Shown: piece after piece, positions 9,982 to 19,681 of the stretch
How the letters are laid out: the number at the start of each line of letters is the position of its first letter
Numbering within the stretch: position 1 is the first letter of the stretch
From: an uncultured Vibrio sp.
GTDB lineage: Bacteria; Pseudomonadota; Gammaproteobacteria; Enterobacterales; Vibrionaceae
Direction of reading: 5' to 3'
DNA: 64,000 nucleotides
NCBI RefSeq assembly: GCF_947488985.1
Contig: NZ_CANLBV010000009.1
Coordinates: 1 to 64,000, forward strand
The notes under the pieces: generated by a model
Seen by the model: only the letters and a program-made list of their open reading frames with translations
Told to the model about the DNA's origin: nothing
Database searches by the model: none
Made by a program: the position numbers and the translations under genes

Positions 9982-10098
9982 TTATCGAATCTTTAACTGA
10001 TAGCCACAGTTTTGGCATATATAGAGCTCTTTGATACCCAAAACTTTATGCCATAGGGTTCGATGCTGACGTTGTAAATGTTGTGAATGGTCACACAT
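9982..10098 (-). CDS. Small zinc-ribbon-like protein, 38 residues
   Basis: This short reading frame begins MCDHSQHLQRQH and ends YICQNCGYQLKIR. It carries one C-x2-H pair (Cys2, His4 and nearby histidines) and one C-x2-C pair (C29, C32 in CQNCGY), which together could hold a zinc ion in a rubredoxin- or ribbon-like knuckle. A near-perfect ribosome site (GGAGGT) lies 8 bases before the ATG, and a terminator lies just past the stop, so it looks like a complete expressed gene. It sits between tatC and the TatD-family gene on the latter's strand. I do not recognise the family. It is too short for default gene callers. Confidence 0.7.
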   Translation of the reverse strand: MCDHSQHLQRQHRTLWHKVLGIKELYICQNCGYQLKIR

Positions 10099-10201
10099 AA
10101 TCAATTACCTCCATATGCAGGTGGTTGATAATATACACATCACTTTGCTTTAACAAATAAATCGGCTATAGATTCATGAAATTATCTTATTAATAGATTT
10201 A

Positions 10202-10963
10202 TCATAAATTAAACAATAACTTGGTATTTGTCGTGGTTATGTTTTCGACTTCTTCAAGGGTCATTCCGCGCAATTCGGCGATGCGTTTTGCCACCAATTC
10301 TGTGTAGGCTGGCTCATTGCGTTTGCCGCGATTTGGTGTCGGTGCCAAGTAGGGGCAATCTGTTTCTAGGATGACGTAATTCATATCTAGATGTGGGATC
10401 ACCTTATCCATCCCTGAATTCTTAAAGGTCGAAACACCACCTAATCCGAGATGAAAGCCGAGTGCGTTGATCGCTTGAGCTTCTTCTAAGCTACTGCCAA
10501 AACAGTGAAATACGCCACGTAAGCTACCATCTTGTTCTTGTTTCAGCAGCTCTAGTGTCTCTTCAATAGAGTCGCGAGTGTGGATCACCACAGGTAGATC
10601 CAGCTCCTTAGCCCATTGTAGTTGAGTCACGAACGCCATCTCTTGTTCAGTCTTGAAGGTTTTATCCCAGTACAAGTCGATACCAATCTCACCCACGGCG
10701 ATAAAGTCATGCTTATCAAACCAAGCTCGAATGGTTTTCAAGGTTTGCTCGATATTCGCATCTACATAACAAGGGTGTAAGCCCATCATCGAACGGCACA
10801 CATCAGGAAACTGAGCTTCGGTTGCTAGCATTGGCTCGATCGATTCTAAATCGATGTTCGGTAGCAGAATAGTATCAATACCTTGAGCAAGCGCGCGTTG
10901 CACGACTTGTTCGCGGTCTTGGTCGAATTCGCTCGCGTAAATATGGGCGTGGGTGTCGATCAT
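10202..10963 (-). CDS. TatD-family metal-dependent hydrolase
   Basis: This 253-residue protein belongs to the TatD/YcfH/YjjV family of amidohydrolase-fold DNases. Metal ligands are in place: DTHAHIY at the start, the glutamate in VGEIGID, histidines in VIHTRDS and VFHCFGS, and the aspartate in LETDCPYLAP. The family is linked to 3'-5' DNA repair or RNA quality control. It lies beside tatABC as tatD does in E. coli, but on the opposite strand, and its sequence is not closer to E. coli TatD than to YcfH. I therefore give no symbol. An AGGA site precedes the ATG. Confidence 0.88.
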   Translation of the reverse strand: MIDTHAHIYASEFDQDREQVVQRALAQGIDTILLPNIDLESIEPMLATEAQFPDVCRSMMGLHPCYVDANIEQTLKTIRAWFDKHDFIAVGEIGIDLYWDKTFKTEQEMAFVTQLQWAKELDLPVVIHTRDSIEETLELLKQEQDGSLRGVFHCFGSSLEEAQAINALGFHLGLGGVSTFKNSGMDKVIPHLDMNYVILETDCPYLAPTPNRGKRNEPAYTELVAKRIAELRGMTLEEVENITTTNTKLLFNL

Positions 10964-11120
10964 TGTTTGGTCCTGAAAGCGGGGTTTGCTGAGTTGTTAT
11001 GAGTATACGGCAGTGTGAGGAGAAGGTCATTTTTTGCCATTTGTCCCTATTTTTGAGTGGCTTTTATATTTTACTGTTAGCGTCGTTAGCCATCAGTGAT
11101 ATGCTTTTGCCTGTATTTAG

Positions 11121-12215
<1,095 letters not shown>

Positions 12216-12243
12216 CGATCTAGCGTTGCTGAACTGATCACTA

Positions 12244-12274
12244 AAAGGGTTGGCCATTGTGCCAGCCCTTTCGT
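12244..12274 (+). terminator. Terminator after hemB
   Basis: AAAGGGTTGGC and GCCAGCCCTTT form an 11-bp stem with one wobble pair. The T run is interrupted (TTTCGTTT), so termination may be partial and let some transcripts reach the GNAT gene. Confidence 0.55.
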
Positions 12275-12292
12275 TTATGAGGATGAAATAAG

Positions 12293-12727
12293 ATGTCAGT
12301 CATCGTACGTGAAGGCTCACTGCAAGAGGTGGTGTCCGTTGTGGAGCAGATCTCTGAGTTTGCGAAAAAAGAGAGTGTGGCTTCTCTTGCGCAGCGCCTT
12401 GATGGGAAAAAGCACTTGATCCTGGTTGCTGAAGAGGCAGGAGTGCTGCTCGGCTTTAAAATCGGCTATGAACTAGATAAGCATACTTTTTACAGCTGGT
12501 TTGGGGGCGTGTCACCGCTCGCGAGGAACAAAGGTGTTGCACAGGCGCAATTAGATGCTCAGGAACAGTGGGTGCAAGAGCAGGGCTACAGACAGTTAAA
12601 GGTTAAGTCTCGTAACCAGTTCCCAGCAATGTTGCGCCTGTTATTGAGAAACGGTTACCTAATCGAAAAATTTGAAGAAAAAGAAGACATTAATGAACAC
12701 AGAATCCATTTTTTGAAGAAAATTTAA
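12293..12727 (+). CDS. GNAT-family N-acetyltransferase
   Basis: This is a 144-residue acetyl-CoA-dependent transferase of unknown substrate. The fold is recognisable from the beta-strand HLILVAEEAGVLLGFKIGYEL and from the acetyl-CoA loop region GGVSPLARNKGVAQAQLDAQEQW. RQLKVKSRNQFPAMLRLLLRNGYLIE then gives the usual carboxy-terminal part. A GAGGA-like site precedes the ATG at the usual distance. It stands between hemB and the ryhB locus. The weak terminator after hemB could allow partial co-transcription. Nothing in the context points to a function. Confidence 0.8.
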   Translation: MSVIVREGSLQEVVSVVEQISEFAKKESVASLAQRLDGKKHLILVAEEAGVLLGFKIGYELDKHTFYSWFGGVSPLARNKGVAQAQLDAQEQWVQEQGYRQLKVKSRNQFPAMLRLLLRNGYLIEKFEEKEDINEHRIHFLKKI

Positions 12728-12786
12728 GCACTGCTGTTAACGGTCTATAAATTAAATGAGATTTATTATCATTTAATTATTGACTC

Positions 12787-12805
12787 TCAAATGAGAATCA
12801 TTATT
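12787..12805 (+). promoter_or_regulatory. Fur box over the ryhB promoter
   Basis: The 19 bases match the classical Fur consensus at 14 positions (core AATGAGAATCATTAT). They overlap a promoter with TTGACT at 12780-12785 and TATTAT at 12802-12807, spaced by 16 bp. A weaker box (12 of 19) lies at 12758-12776. Iron-loaded Fur should therefore block the promoter. Confidence 0.75.
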
Positions 12806-12813
12806 ATTAAATC

Positions 12814-13060
12814 TGTCTTAGGGAATGAGGAAATGTTCACAAGGATGTTAAGTACTCAAGTATCTACTTGGTTACCCAACAGAATTCTCGCGAACTTGTA
12901 CTAAGTTCTTTTTGACACGACATTGCTCACATTGCTCACATTGCTCACATTGCTCACATTGCTTCCAGTGTAATTTATAGCTTTTAGGTAAAGCTGTGGT
13001 ATTCAATTTGAATGGCTTTACCGGTTTTTGCTAGGCGACATCTTTGGGTGTCGCTTTTTT
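12814..13060 (+). ncRNA. ryhB: Small regulatory RNA RyhB with an expanded repeat core
   Basis: RyhB is made under iron shortage and, with Hfq, represses mRNAs for iron-using proteins. The core here includes CGACATTGCTCACATTG and ATTGCTTCCAGT, the same blocks that form the pairing core of E. coli RyhB. E. coli has two ACATTGCTY units; here there are five (12920-12964). The start near 12814 is inferred from the promoter. The end is set by the 8-bp hairpin GCGACATC/GGTGTCGC plus six T at 13035-13060. An earlier hairpin (GGTAAAGC 12987-12994 with GCTTTACC 13015-13022) could also end it. A length near 245 nt fits the long vibrio form. Confidence 0.88.
12920..12964 (+). repeat. Five tandem 9-bp units inside the RyhB core
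   Basis: Four copies of ACATTGCTC are followed by one ACATTGCTT without gaps. This is the target-pairing part of RyhB, so the repeats multiply the seed rather than a spacer. Confidence 0.95.
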
Positions 13061-13130
13061 ATACCTACTATTTCAATAGGATGCATATTTAGTGGCACGT
13101 GTTTTTATGAATAAAACGCCATCAGCATTC

Positions 13131-13281
13131 TTTTCCACAACGCAAGATCGAGAAAAGATCGTTGATCATCTGTTTGATCTGTAAAATTATTCTTTATTTT
13201 CATGTGTTTATTGTTGTTTTTTGAGTTACTCACCTTAGTTCTCAACAGGGTGGATAAATAATATAAACAGAGTTATCCACA
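13131..13281. other. Origin-like block of DnaA boxes and GATC sites upstream of polA
   Basis: TTTTCCACA (13131-13139), TTATCCACC on the minus strand (13257-13249) and a perfect TTATCCACA (13273-13281) fit the DnaA box. Four GATC sites fall within 13146-13179, and an AT-rich stretch (13180-13222) lies between. The last two boxes face each other. The block lies 150-300 bp upstream of the polA start. It may be a DnaA-controlled promoter or a DnaA-binding locus. It is unlikely to be the replication origin because no gidA, mioC or parAB genes are nearby. Confidence 0.5.
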
Positions 13282-13432
13282 GAATGGTTGCGACTAAGAA
13301 CAAAAAATAACAACAAATCGATTATAACGAACACAACCGAGTGAATGGATACAGATCGACAACGTGGAATCCAACCAACAGACGTGGCATTCTTAACAGA
13401 TAATTTCTGTACTTACTGGATACACAAACATT

Positions 13433-16231
13433 ATGGCTCGTATTCCTGATAATCCATTGATTCTGATCGATGGCTCTTCTTACCTATATCGCGCGTTCCA
13501 TGCTTACCCTGGCACCATGAGTAATGGTGATATCCCAACTAACGCGGTTTATGGCGTGGTAAACATGCTGCGCAGCATGATGCGTCAATTTGCTTCTGAT
13601 CGTATTGCGGTAATTTTTGATGCGAAAGGAAAGACGTTCCGTGATGACATGTACCCAGAGTACAAAGCAAATCGTCCACCTATGCCTGATGATCTTCGTT
13701 GTCAGATTGAGCCTTTGCACAATGTGATTCGTGCGATGGGCTTACCACTTATCTCTATTCCCGGCGTTGAAGCGGATGATGTGATCGGTACGCTTGCATC
13801 TCAAGCTTCTGCGATGGGTATGCCTGTGCTGATTAGTACTGGCGATAAAGATATGGCGCAGCTCGTCGATGACAACGTTACTCTGATCAACACCATGACC
13901 AACGTGGTAATGGATCGTGAAGGCGTGATTGAGAAGTTTGGTATCCCGCCAGAGCTGATTATCGACTACCTTGCGCTGATGGGCGATAAAGTCGATAACA
14001 TCCCAGGCGTTCCGGGTGTCGGTGACAAAACAGCGACTGCTTTGCTACAAGGCATTGGTAGCATCGAAAAGCTGTATCAAAACCTGGATGATATTGCCGC
14101 TCTTGGCTTCCGTGGTTCAAAAACGATGGCTAAGAAGCTGATTGATAATAAAGACAACGCTGAGATGTCTTATCAGCTTGCAACAATCAAACTGGATGTT
14201 GAGCTTGAAGAGACACCTGAGTCATTAGTAAAAGCACAACCAAACACCGATGAGCTGATTAAGCTATACGGTCAGCTGGTCTTCAAATCTTGGTTAAACG
14301 AGCTGCTTGAAGGCGGTAGCGGTGTGGTTGAAGCTGATGAAAAATCGGGTTCAGTACGCAGCAGCGCTTCTGCAACAACGTCTACTGTAGAGATGAATAC
14401 GTCTGCGGTGACGATTGATCGCAGCAACTACGAAACGATTCTCGATGAAGCGTCATTCAATGTTTGGCTAGAGAAATTGAAAGCGGCTGAAGTGTTTGCT
14501 TTCGATACTGAGACCGACAGCCTAGATTACATGGTGGCGAACCTCGTTGGCCTGTCATTCGCGACGGAAGAAGGCGTTGCCGCTTACGTACCAGTTGCCC
14601 ATGATTACCTAGATGCACCGCAGCAGCTGGATCGTGACTGGGTACTTGAACAGCTTAAGCCGATTCTTGAAGATGATGCACAAGCGAAAGTGGGTCAAAA
14701 TCTGAAGTACGATATGAGCGTTTTAGCGCGCTACGGTATCGAGATGAAAGGCATCAAGCACGATACCATGCTAGCGTCTTACGTTTTCAATAGCGTTGGC
14801 GGCAAGCATGATATGGATAGCCTAGCGCTGCGCTTCCTACAGCACAGCTGCATCTCATTCGAGCAGATCGCCGGTAAAGGTAAGAAACAGCTAACTTTCA
14901 ACCAGATTGAGCTGGGGGAAGCGTCGTCATACGCTGCAGAAGATGCTGACGTAACACTGCGTCTTCATAACCGCTTAATGGAAAACATCGAGCAAGATGA
15001 AAAACTAAAAGCGATTTATGAAGAGATCGAAGTACCACTGATCCCTGTGATGTCTCGCATTGAACGTACTGGCGTATTCATCGATGACATGCTGCTAGGC
15101 GCTCAATCGCAAGAGATTGCGGTTCGTCTTGATGAGCTAGAACAGAAAGCTTACGAGATCGCAGAGCAAGAGTTCAACATGAACTCACCAAAACAGCTGC
15201 AAGCGATTCTTTTTGAAAAAATGGGTCTACCTGTTATCAAGAAAACGCCATCAGGTGCACCTTCAACCAATGAAGAAGTGCTACAAGAACTCGCACTTGA
15301 TTACCCGCTACCTAAGCTGATCATTGAGTATCGTGGCCTTGCGAAGCTGAAATCAACTTACACAGATAAGCTGCCGAAGATGATCAACGCTGAAACCGGT
15401 CGTGTTCATACGTCTTACCACCAAGCGGTAACGGCGACGGGTCGTTTGTCTTCTACAGATCCAAACCTACAGAACATCCCAATTCGTAATGATGAAGGTC
15501 GTCGTATCCGCCAAGCATTCGTTGCACAGCATGGTTGGAAGATTCTAGCGGTCGATTACTCTCAAATTGAATTACGTATCATGGCGCACCTATCGGGTGA
15601 CAAAGCGCTTCTGGAAGCATTCCAACAAGGCAAAGATATCCACGCAGCAACGGCGGCTGAGATCATCGGCGTTAATATTGAGGATGTAACGACAGAACAG
15701 CGTCGTCGTGCTAAGGCCGTTAACTTCGGTCTTATCTACGGCATGAGTGCCTTTGGTTTGGCTAAGCAACTGGGTATTCCTCGTGGCGAAGCGCAGCACT
15801 ACATGGATACCTACTTCGAGCGTTATCCTGGCGTAATGCAGTACATGGAAGACACGCGCAGTGCAGCTTCAGAGCAAGGCTTCGTTGAAACCATTTACGG
15901 TCGTCGTTTGCACCTTCCAGAAATCCAATCGCGTAACGGTATGCGTCGTAAGGCTGCTGAACGCGCGGCGATCAATGCACCAATGCAAGGTACAGCGGCA
16001 GACATTATCAAGAAAGCCATGCTATTGGTTGATGAGTGGATTCAAGCAGAAGGTGATGGGCGCGTTAAGCTGTTGATGCAAGTACACGATGAATTGGTAT
16101 TTGAAGTGGAAGAGTCATCGCTCGCCGAAATTGAAAGTAAAGTACAACAATTGATGGAGTCGGCAGCGGAGCTAGAAGTACCGCTGGTGGCCGATGCAGG
16201 CCATGGTGACAACTGGGATCAAGCCCACTGA
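13433..16231 (+). CDS. polA: DNA polymerase I
   Basis: PolA fills gaps, removes RNA primers and works in excision repair. The 932 residues carry all three activities. A 5'-3' exonuclease spans about residues 1-290 ([31 protein letters not shown]). A proofreading 3'-5' exonuclease lies at about 330-520, with intact acidic residues in FDTETDSL and [12 protein letters not shown]. The polymerase domain has motif [10 protein letters not shown], motif [15 protein letters not shown] and the motif C block [10 protein letters not shown]. The ATG is preceded by a 370-bp region with DnaA boxes, and spf lies downstream, as in E. coli. Confidence 0.98.
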   Translation: MARIPDNPLILIDGSSYLYRAFHAYPGTMSNGDIPTNAVYGVVNMLRSMMRQFASDRIAVIFDAKGKTFRDDMYPEYKANRPPMPDDLRCQIEPLHNVIRAMGLPLISIPGVEADDVIGTLASQASAMGMPVLISTGDKDMAQLVDDNVTLINTMTNVVMDREGVIEKFGIPPELIIDYLALMGDKVDNIPGVPGVGDKTATALLQGIGSIEKLYQNLDDIAALGFRGSKTMAKKLIDNKDNAEMSYQLATIKLDVELEETPESLVKAQPNTDELIKLYGQLVFKSWLNELLEGGSGVVEADEKSGSVRSSASATTSTVEMNTSAVTIDRSNYETILDEASFNVWLEKLKAAEVFAFDTETDSLDYMVANLVGLSFATEEGVAAYVPVAHDYLDAPQQLDRDWVLEQLKPILEDDAQAKVGQNLKYDMSVLARYGIEMKGIKHDTMLASYVFNSVGGKHDMDSLALRFLQHSCISFEQIAGKGKKQLTFNQIELGEASSYAAEDADVTLRLHNRLMENIEQDEKLKAIYEEIEVPLIPVMSRIERTGVFIDDMLLGAQSQEIAVRLDELEQKAYEIAEQEFNMNSPKQLQAILFEKMGLPVIKKTPSGAPSTNEEVLQELALDYPLPKLIIEYRGLAKLKSTYTDKLPKMINAETGRVHTSYHQAVTATGRLSSTDPNLQNIPIRNDEGRRIRQAFVAQHGWKILAVDYSQIELRIMAHLSGDKALLEAFQQGKDIHAATAAEIIGVNIEDVTTEQRRRAKAVNFGLIYGMSAFGLAKQLGIPRGEAQHYMDTYFERYPGVMQYMEDTRSAASEQGFVETIYGRRLHLPEIQSRNGMRRKAAERAAINAPMQGTAADIIKKAMLLVDEWIQAEGDGRVKLLMQVHDELVFEVEESSLAEIESKVQQLMESAAELEVPLVADAGHGDNWDQAH

Positions 16232-16265
16232 TCGCTTTTTGACCACATTGCGTTAATTAGCTTGA

Positions 16266-16292
16266 GCCAGTGCACAAACACTGGCTTTTTTT
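16266..16292 (+). terminator. Terminator of polA
   Basis: GCCAGTG and CACTGGC form a stem followed by seven T. It isolates polA from the Spot 42 gene downstream. Confidence 0.85.
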
Positions 16293-16405
16293 GTCTCGAA
16301 TAAAGTCTGATTTGAAAAGGGTTCTGGCTGTTTTAATAAAACATTAATGAAAAAAAACTACAAAAATAGTTTCCATTTATGAGCAATTGTTGTACATTAA
16401 ATCTC

Positions 16406-16510
16406 GTAGGGTACAGAGGTAAGATGTTCTATCTTTCAGACCTTTTGTTTCACGTTATTGGATTAGGCTGATTCAGCCGCCCCAGTCAGCATTTGACTGG
16501 GGCGTTTTTT
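16406..16510 (+). ncRNA. spf: Spot 42 RNA
   Basis: Spot 42 is an Hfq-dependent RNA that represses secondary carbon-use genes when glucose is present. From GTAGGGTACAGAGG onward the first 41 or so bases match E. coli Spot 42, including the unstructured CTATCTTTCAGACCTTTT region. The RNA ends in the same GCCCCAGTCA/TGACTGGGGC terminator with a T run at 16477-16510. A promoter fits at TTTCCA (16370) and TACATT (16393) with 17-bp spacing. Its place just after polA is the same as in enterobacteria. I see no clear CRP site. Confidence 0.95.
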
Positions 16511-16754
16511 CTTGTGCGAAAGAAAAAACGGCTCAATCTACCCAAAACGCCATAATCTATCATTTCCCCGCACTTATCCGTTGATGTTTGTTCCGTATTT
16601 CGCGTTACCTTCTCTATCACTCAATTTCACTTAAATTATGAGTTTGATCTGTTATTAGTAATTTTAATTCAGCCACAAACTGGTTGTTTTATATGGTGAA
16701 ATAACTTTGGCTTTACAAGTGGCTCGCAAGCGATAGATATGCTGCCGTTTAACT

Positions 16755-17351
16755 TTAGGTATATTGATTGGGTGAATGCTCAATGTGGTTCATGATTTGT
16801 TGTTGCTTATCTGTGCTGTATTTGAGCGCTTCTGCGGTGACTTGTATTGATTGCGCCATCGAAGAGATATTGGTGGTCGCCTTAACCAAAGTTTGCTGCA
16901 TCGGCTTCAGAATCAATAGATAGACAGCGATTAGGGCAACAATAATCACAGCAATAATAATGACCACTAATGCAATGATGATTTTAGTCTGAATGTCATC
17001 CAACAGCATCTGACTGGTTTGTTTAAACGCGAGGCGAGATTGAGCTAAGGCTTGTGGAAGTTGGTTGAGTGAGGTTTTGGTTGAAGCCGCTAGTTTGTTA
17101 ATACTCTCAACGGTTTGATTTAGCGCTCGTTGCTGGTCGTCGCTGAGGTTGGGGTTGTTGACGATAGCTTGCAGGGATTGCGATATCCCCTCAAGAGATT
17201 GACTCGCATCTTTGGCGTACTTTTCCATGCCGTCTAAGTCTAGGGTCATATCGACATTGATCAGTGGTGCTTCCGTGGGTTCTGCTTCAGAGGCGTGGCC
17301 TGTAACAGGTATCAGCATCATTGCCATTACGGCCAAGAGTGTTTTCCACAT
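16755..17351 (-). CDS. Secreted-then-anchored membrane protein of unknown function
   Basis: I do not recognise this 198-residue protein. A signal peptide (MWKTLLAVMAMMLIPVTGHA) is followed by a periplasmic, helical, Q/L/S-rich segment (about 35-120). One long hydrophobic helix, IIIALVVIIIAVIIVALIAVY, lies at about residues 124-145, and a cytoplasmic tail of about 50 residues follows. The layout resembles the sensing half of a chemoreceptor without its signalling domain. AAGGA precedes the ATG at the right distance. It lies alone between spf and engB. Confidence 0.7.
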   Translation of the reverse strand: MWKTLLAVMAMMLIPVTGHASEAEPTEAPLINVDMTLDLDGMEKYAKDASQSLEGISQSLQAIVNNPNLSDDQQRALNQTVESINKLAASTKTSLNQLPQALAQSRLAFKQTSQMLLDDIQTKIIIALVVIIIAVIIVALIAVYLLILKPMQQTLVKATTNISSMAQSIQVTAEALKYSTDKQQQIMNHIEHSPNQYT

Positions 17352-17486
17352 GAGTATTCCTTTCTCTATATTCTGTTTATCAAAGCCTGTTTTTTAGTAT
17401 GGTCCACTTCTGTTACTTGTAACGGCTTTATCTTGTTTTTTATCCTTAGATTTTGAGTTTAACCCGCTAATTTATAGGTAAAAAAA

Positions 17487-17524
17487 TACCCCACCTAATA
17501 AGGCGAGGTATTGATAAGGTGGGA
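17487..17524 (-). terminator. Terminator of engB
   Basis: On the minus strand CCCACCT pairs with AGGTGGG across a 20-base loop region, and TATTTTTTT follows. The internal CACCTAATAAGG/CCTTATTAGG arrangement allows alternative folds. Confidence 0.6.
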
Positions 17525-17566
17525 TCACTTGATAGTTGTGATCTAGTCCCTCTATATAGATAGAGA

Positions 17567-18226
17567 CTACTCTGAATCGTTGTGTTCTTCGTCCGCTAAC
17601 TCATCGATAAGCTGGTCTGCAAGTGCTGGCGCGAACCACTCATCCATCTTGGCTCGCAGTTGGTCAACACCGATGCCTTTCATAGAAGAGAAAACATCAA
17701 CTGCTACATCACCACCGAAAGATTTTGCATCGTTACGGATTTTCAGTAGTTGGGCTTTACGCGCACCGCTTTTCAGTTTGTCTGCTTTTGTTAACAAAAC
17801 CTGCACCGGGATACGGCTATCGATAGCCCAGTAGATCATTTGTTGATCAAGGTCTTTCATTGGGTGACGGATGTCCATTAATACCACGAGACCTTTTAGG
17901 CTTTCACGTCGCTGCAGGTATTCCCCCAGTGACTTCTGCCATTTTTTCTTCATTTCAAGCGGGACTTGAGCGAAGCCATATCCCGGCAAATCGACGATAT
18001 GACAGCCATCTGTCACCTTAAATAGGTTAATCAGCTGAGTTCGACCGGGTGTTTTACTGGTTTTCGCTAAACTTTTTTGATTGGTTACGCGATTAAGTGC
18101 ACTCGATTTACCAGCATTGGAGCGTCCTGCAAACGCAATTTCGATCCCTTCGTCTTCTGGTAAATGACGAATATCAGGTGCACTGGTAATGAAATGCGTG
18201 TTTTGATAATGAATTTTTACGCTCAC
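17567..18226 (-). CDS. engB: Ribosome biogenesis GTPase EngB (YihA/YsxC)
   Basis: EngB is an essential small GTPase for late assembly of the large ribosomal subunit and for cell division. The GTG at 18226 has GGAG just upstream and gives 219 residues starting [12 protein letters not shown], as in other vibrios. The longer in-frame start at 18376 would add 50 residues without family resemblance. G motifs are present: GRSNAGKSS (G1), KTPGRTQ (G2), DLPGYG (G3), LTKADK (G4) and VFSS (G5). It is divergent from the cytochrome c4 gene, so the two share a short promoter region. Confidence 0.95.
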   Translation of the reverse strand: MSVKIHYQNTHFITSAPDIRHLPEDEGIEIAFAGRSNAGKSSALNRVTNQKSLAKTSKTPGRTQLINLFKVTDGCHIVDLPGYGFAQVPLEMKKKWQKSLGEYLQRRESLKGLVVLMDIRHPMKDLDQQMIYWAIDSRIPVQVLLTKADKLKSGARKAQLLKIRNDAKSFGGDVAVDVFSSMKGIGVDQLRAKMDEWFAPALADQLIDELADEEHNDSE

Positions 18227-18374
18227 TGTTAACTCCATCTCGACTTTGTGTAGTCGATTGATTACTTTTTTGTGAATTTGTGTAAAATAACCGTGCTCGG
18301 CATAAGGTCGCCTATTGTACCATGAGTGGCAACATAGAGTGGTACTGGAAGCTTGATAATTATAATGGAATGTC

Positions 18375-18992
18375 ATGAAGAAATTAGCGCTAATTTTGAG
18401 TCTTTTAGCCAGCTGCTCAGTATGGGCTCAAGGTAGTATTGAAGCTGGTAAAGCCAAATCACAAACATGTGTTGCCTGCCACGGTGCTGACGGCAACAGT
18501 CTGATCACTCAGTATCCGAAGCTTGCTGGTCAACATGAAAAGTACTTAGCTAAGCAGTTAAAAGAGCTTAAGCTAGGTATGACAAGTGGTGGTAAGCAAG
18601 GTCGTTATGAGCCTGTTATGGGTGCGATGGCGATGCCTCTCTCTGAAGAAGATATGGCTGATCTTGCGGCATACTACGCCTCTCTACCTATCTCAAATAA
18701 CTCGACCCCTGAGAATGTGGTTGATGCAGGCAAGGTTCTTTACGCGGCAGGCGACGCAGAGCGTGGTCTAACGGCGTGTATTGCCTGTCACGGCCCTCGT
18801 GGTAATGGTACTGAGCTGTCTGGTTTCCCAAAAATTTCAGGTCAACATGCCGATTACATCAAGGCTCAACTTGAGAAATTTCGCGATGGTAGCCGCAATA
18901 ACGACATGAATGCAATGATGCGTGATGTAGCTAAAAAGTTAACAGACGCCGACATTGATACCTTATCGAAGTACGTTGGTGGTCTACACTAA
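18375..18992 (+). CDS. Di-haem cytochrome c4
   Basis: This is a periplasmic electron carrier of 205 residues with a signal peptide cut near residue 19. It has two class I cytochrome c halves with haem attachment motifs CVACH (C32-H36) and CIACH (about residue 134). The sixth ligands are probably methionines in [19 protein letters not shown] and in the MNAMMRDV region of the second half. It likely passes electrons from the bc1 complex to terminal oxidases. It is divergent from engB, and a strong terminator follows. Confidence 0.93.
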   Translation: MKKLALILSLLASCSVWAQGSIEAGKAKSQTCVACHGADGNSLITQYPKLAGQHEKYLAKQLKELKLGMTSGGKQGRYEPVMGAMAMPLSEEDMADLAAYYASLPISNNSTPENVVDAGKVLYAAGDAERGLTACIACHGPRGNGTELSGFPKISGQHADYIKAQLEKFRDGSRNNDMNAMMRDVAKKLTDADIDTLSKYVGGLH

Positions 18993-19054
18993 TTTGTCGG
19001 TTTCTTACTCTTAGTTTAGAGTCAGGAATATACGCTCGAGCAAGATTAAAGAGA

Positions 19055-19084
19055 CGCCCTGATCAGCAATGATCAGGGCGTTTT
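19055..19084 (+). terminator. Terminator of the cytochrome c4 gene
   Basis: CGCCCTGATCA and TGATCAGGGCG form an 11-bp perfect stem with a GCAA loop, and TTTT follows. Confidence 0.8.
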
Positions 19085-19152
19085 CTTATTATAGGCTTTC
19101 TTGTTACTGCTTTACTGCTGCATGCGTTTATCGTGACATGCGTTTCGCGTGT

Positions 19153-19195
19153 AGTTAGTTAGTTGGTTGGTTCGTGGATGGGTTAGTTGGTTTAG
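19153..19195 (+). repeat. Degenerate GTTA/GTTG microsatellite
   Basis: The sequence runs through TAGTTAGTTAGTTGGTTGG and then GGTTAGTTGG, a 4-bp tandem array with drift. It lies upstream of the Csr-type RNA and codes for nothing visible. Confidence 0.6.
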
Positions 19196-19341
19196 CGTGA
19201 AATTGGCTTACGATGTAATCTTGATGGATATGACACCTGTATCTTTTCGTTTGTTCAGCACTCTCAATGAGTGAACGATTTATGCTCAAAAGTGTGAGCG
19301 CACCCCCTTGTCGTAATTTTATAAAACGGTAAAGTAACCGC

Positions 19342-19597
19342 CATCAGCTAGGAGCTGGCTTAGATAGGGATGATCATCTCGTCAAACGGTAGTGACAGTA
19401 ATGGATCAGGCTAGGACAGCCCAGCAACAAGGTGTTAGAAAAGGATAGCCAAAACTCATCAGGACGATGAACAACAAACAAATTTGGCATGGAAAGCACC
19501 AATAACAAATGGAGATTTGTGTACCAAGTTGAGTATACAAATTTTGGCCGATATAGGCAGATTTAGAGAGCGATAGGTTTTCCTATCGCTTTTTTTA
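19342..19597 (+). ncRNA. CsrB/CsrC-family regulatory RNA (CsrA-titrating)
   Basis: About 255 bases carry eight GGA triplets. Five sit in hairpin loops: AGC-TAGGA-GCT, GGCT-AGGAC-AGCC, CATC-AGGAC-GATG, CAAAT-GGAG-ATTTG and GC-ATGGAAA-GC. This is the hallmark of RNAs that sequester the translational regulator CsrA. The 3' end is a strong terminator (AGCGATAGG/CCTATCGCT plus eight T, 19569-19597). The start near 19342 is inferred from TTGTCG (19308) and TAAAGT (19330). It is shorter than the csrB-like RNA near 59.3 kb. Whether it should be called csrC or csrD I cannot tell. Confidence 0.72.
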
Positions 19598-19681
19598 TTG
19601 ATTTGATGAAAAAACACCCAATACCTCTCCACTATAAACGCAGTTTCTGGTATGTTTCGCATCCCTGTTTAAGGATGTGCT

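Noticed and set aside
12920..12964. CRISPR-like array in the 9-bp repeats
   Set aside because: Units are contiguous with no spacers and lie inside the RyhB core.
13131..13281. The chromosomal replication origin
   Set aside because: Only three DnaA boxes, no gidA, mioC, rpmH or parAB neighbours; the flanks are ryhB and polA. Kept as an origin-like block only.
12293..13432. A further protein gene between the GNAT gene and polA
   Set aside because: No frame with a ribosome site; the region is explained by ryhB and the DnaA-box block.
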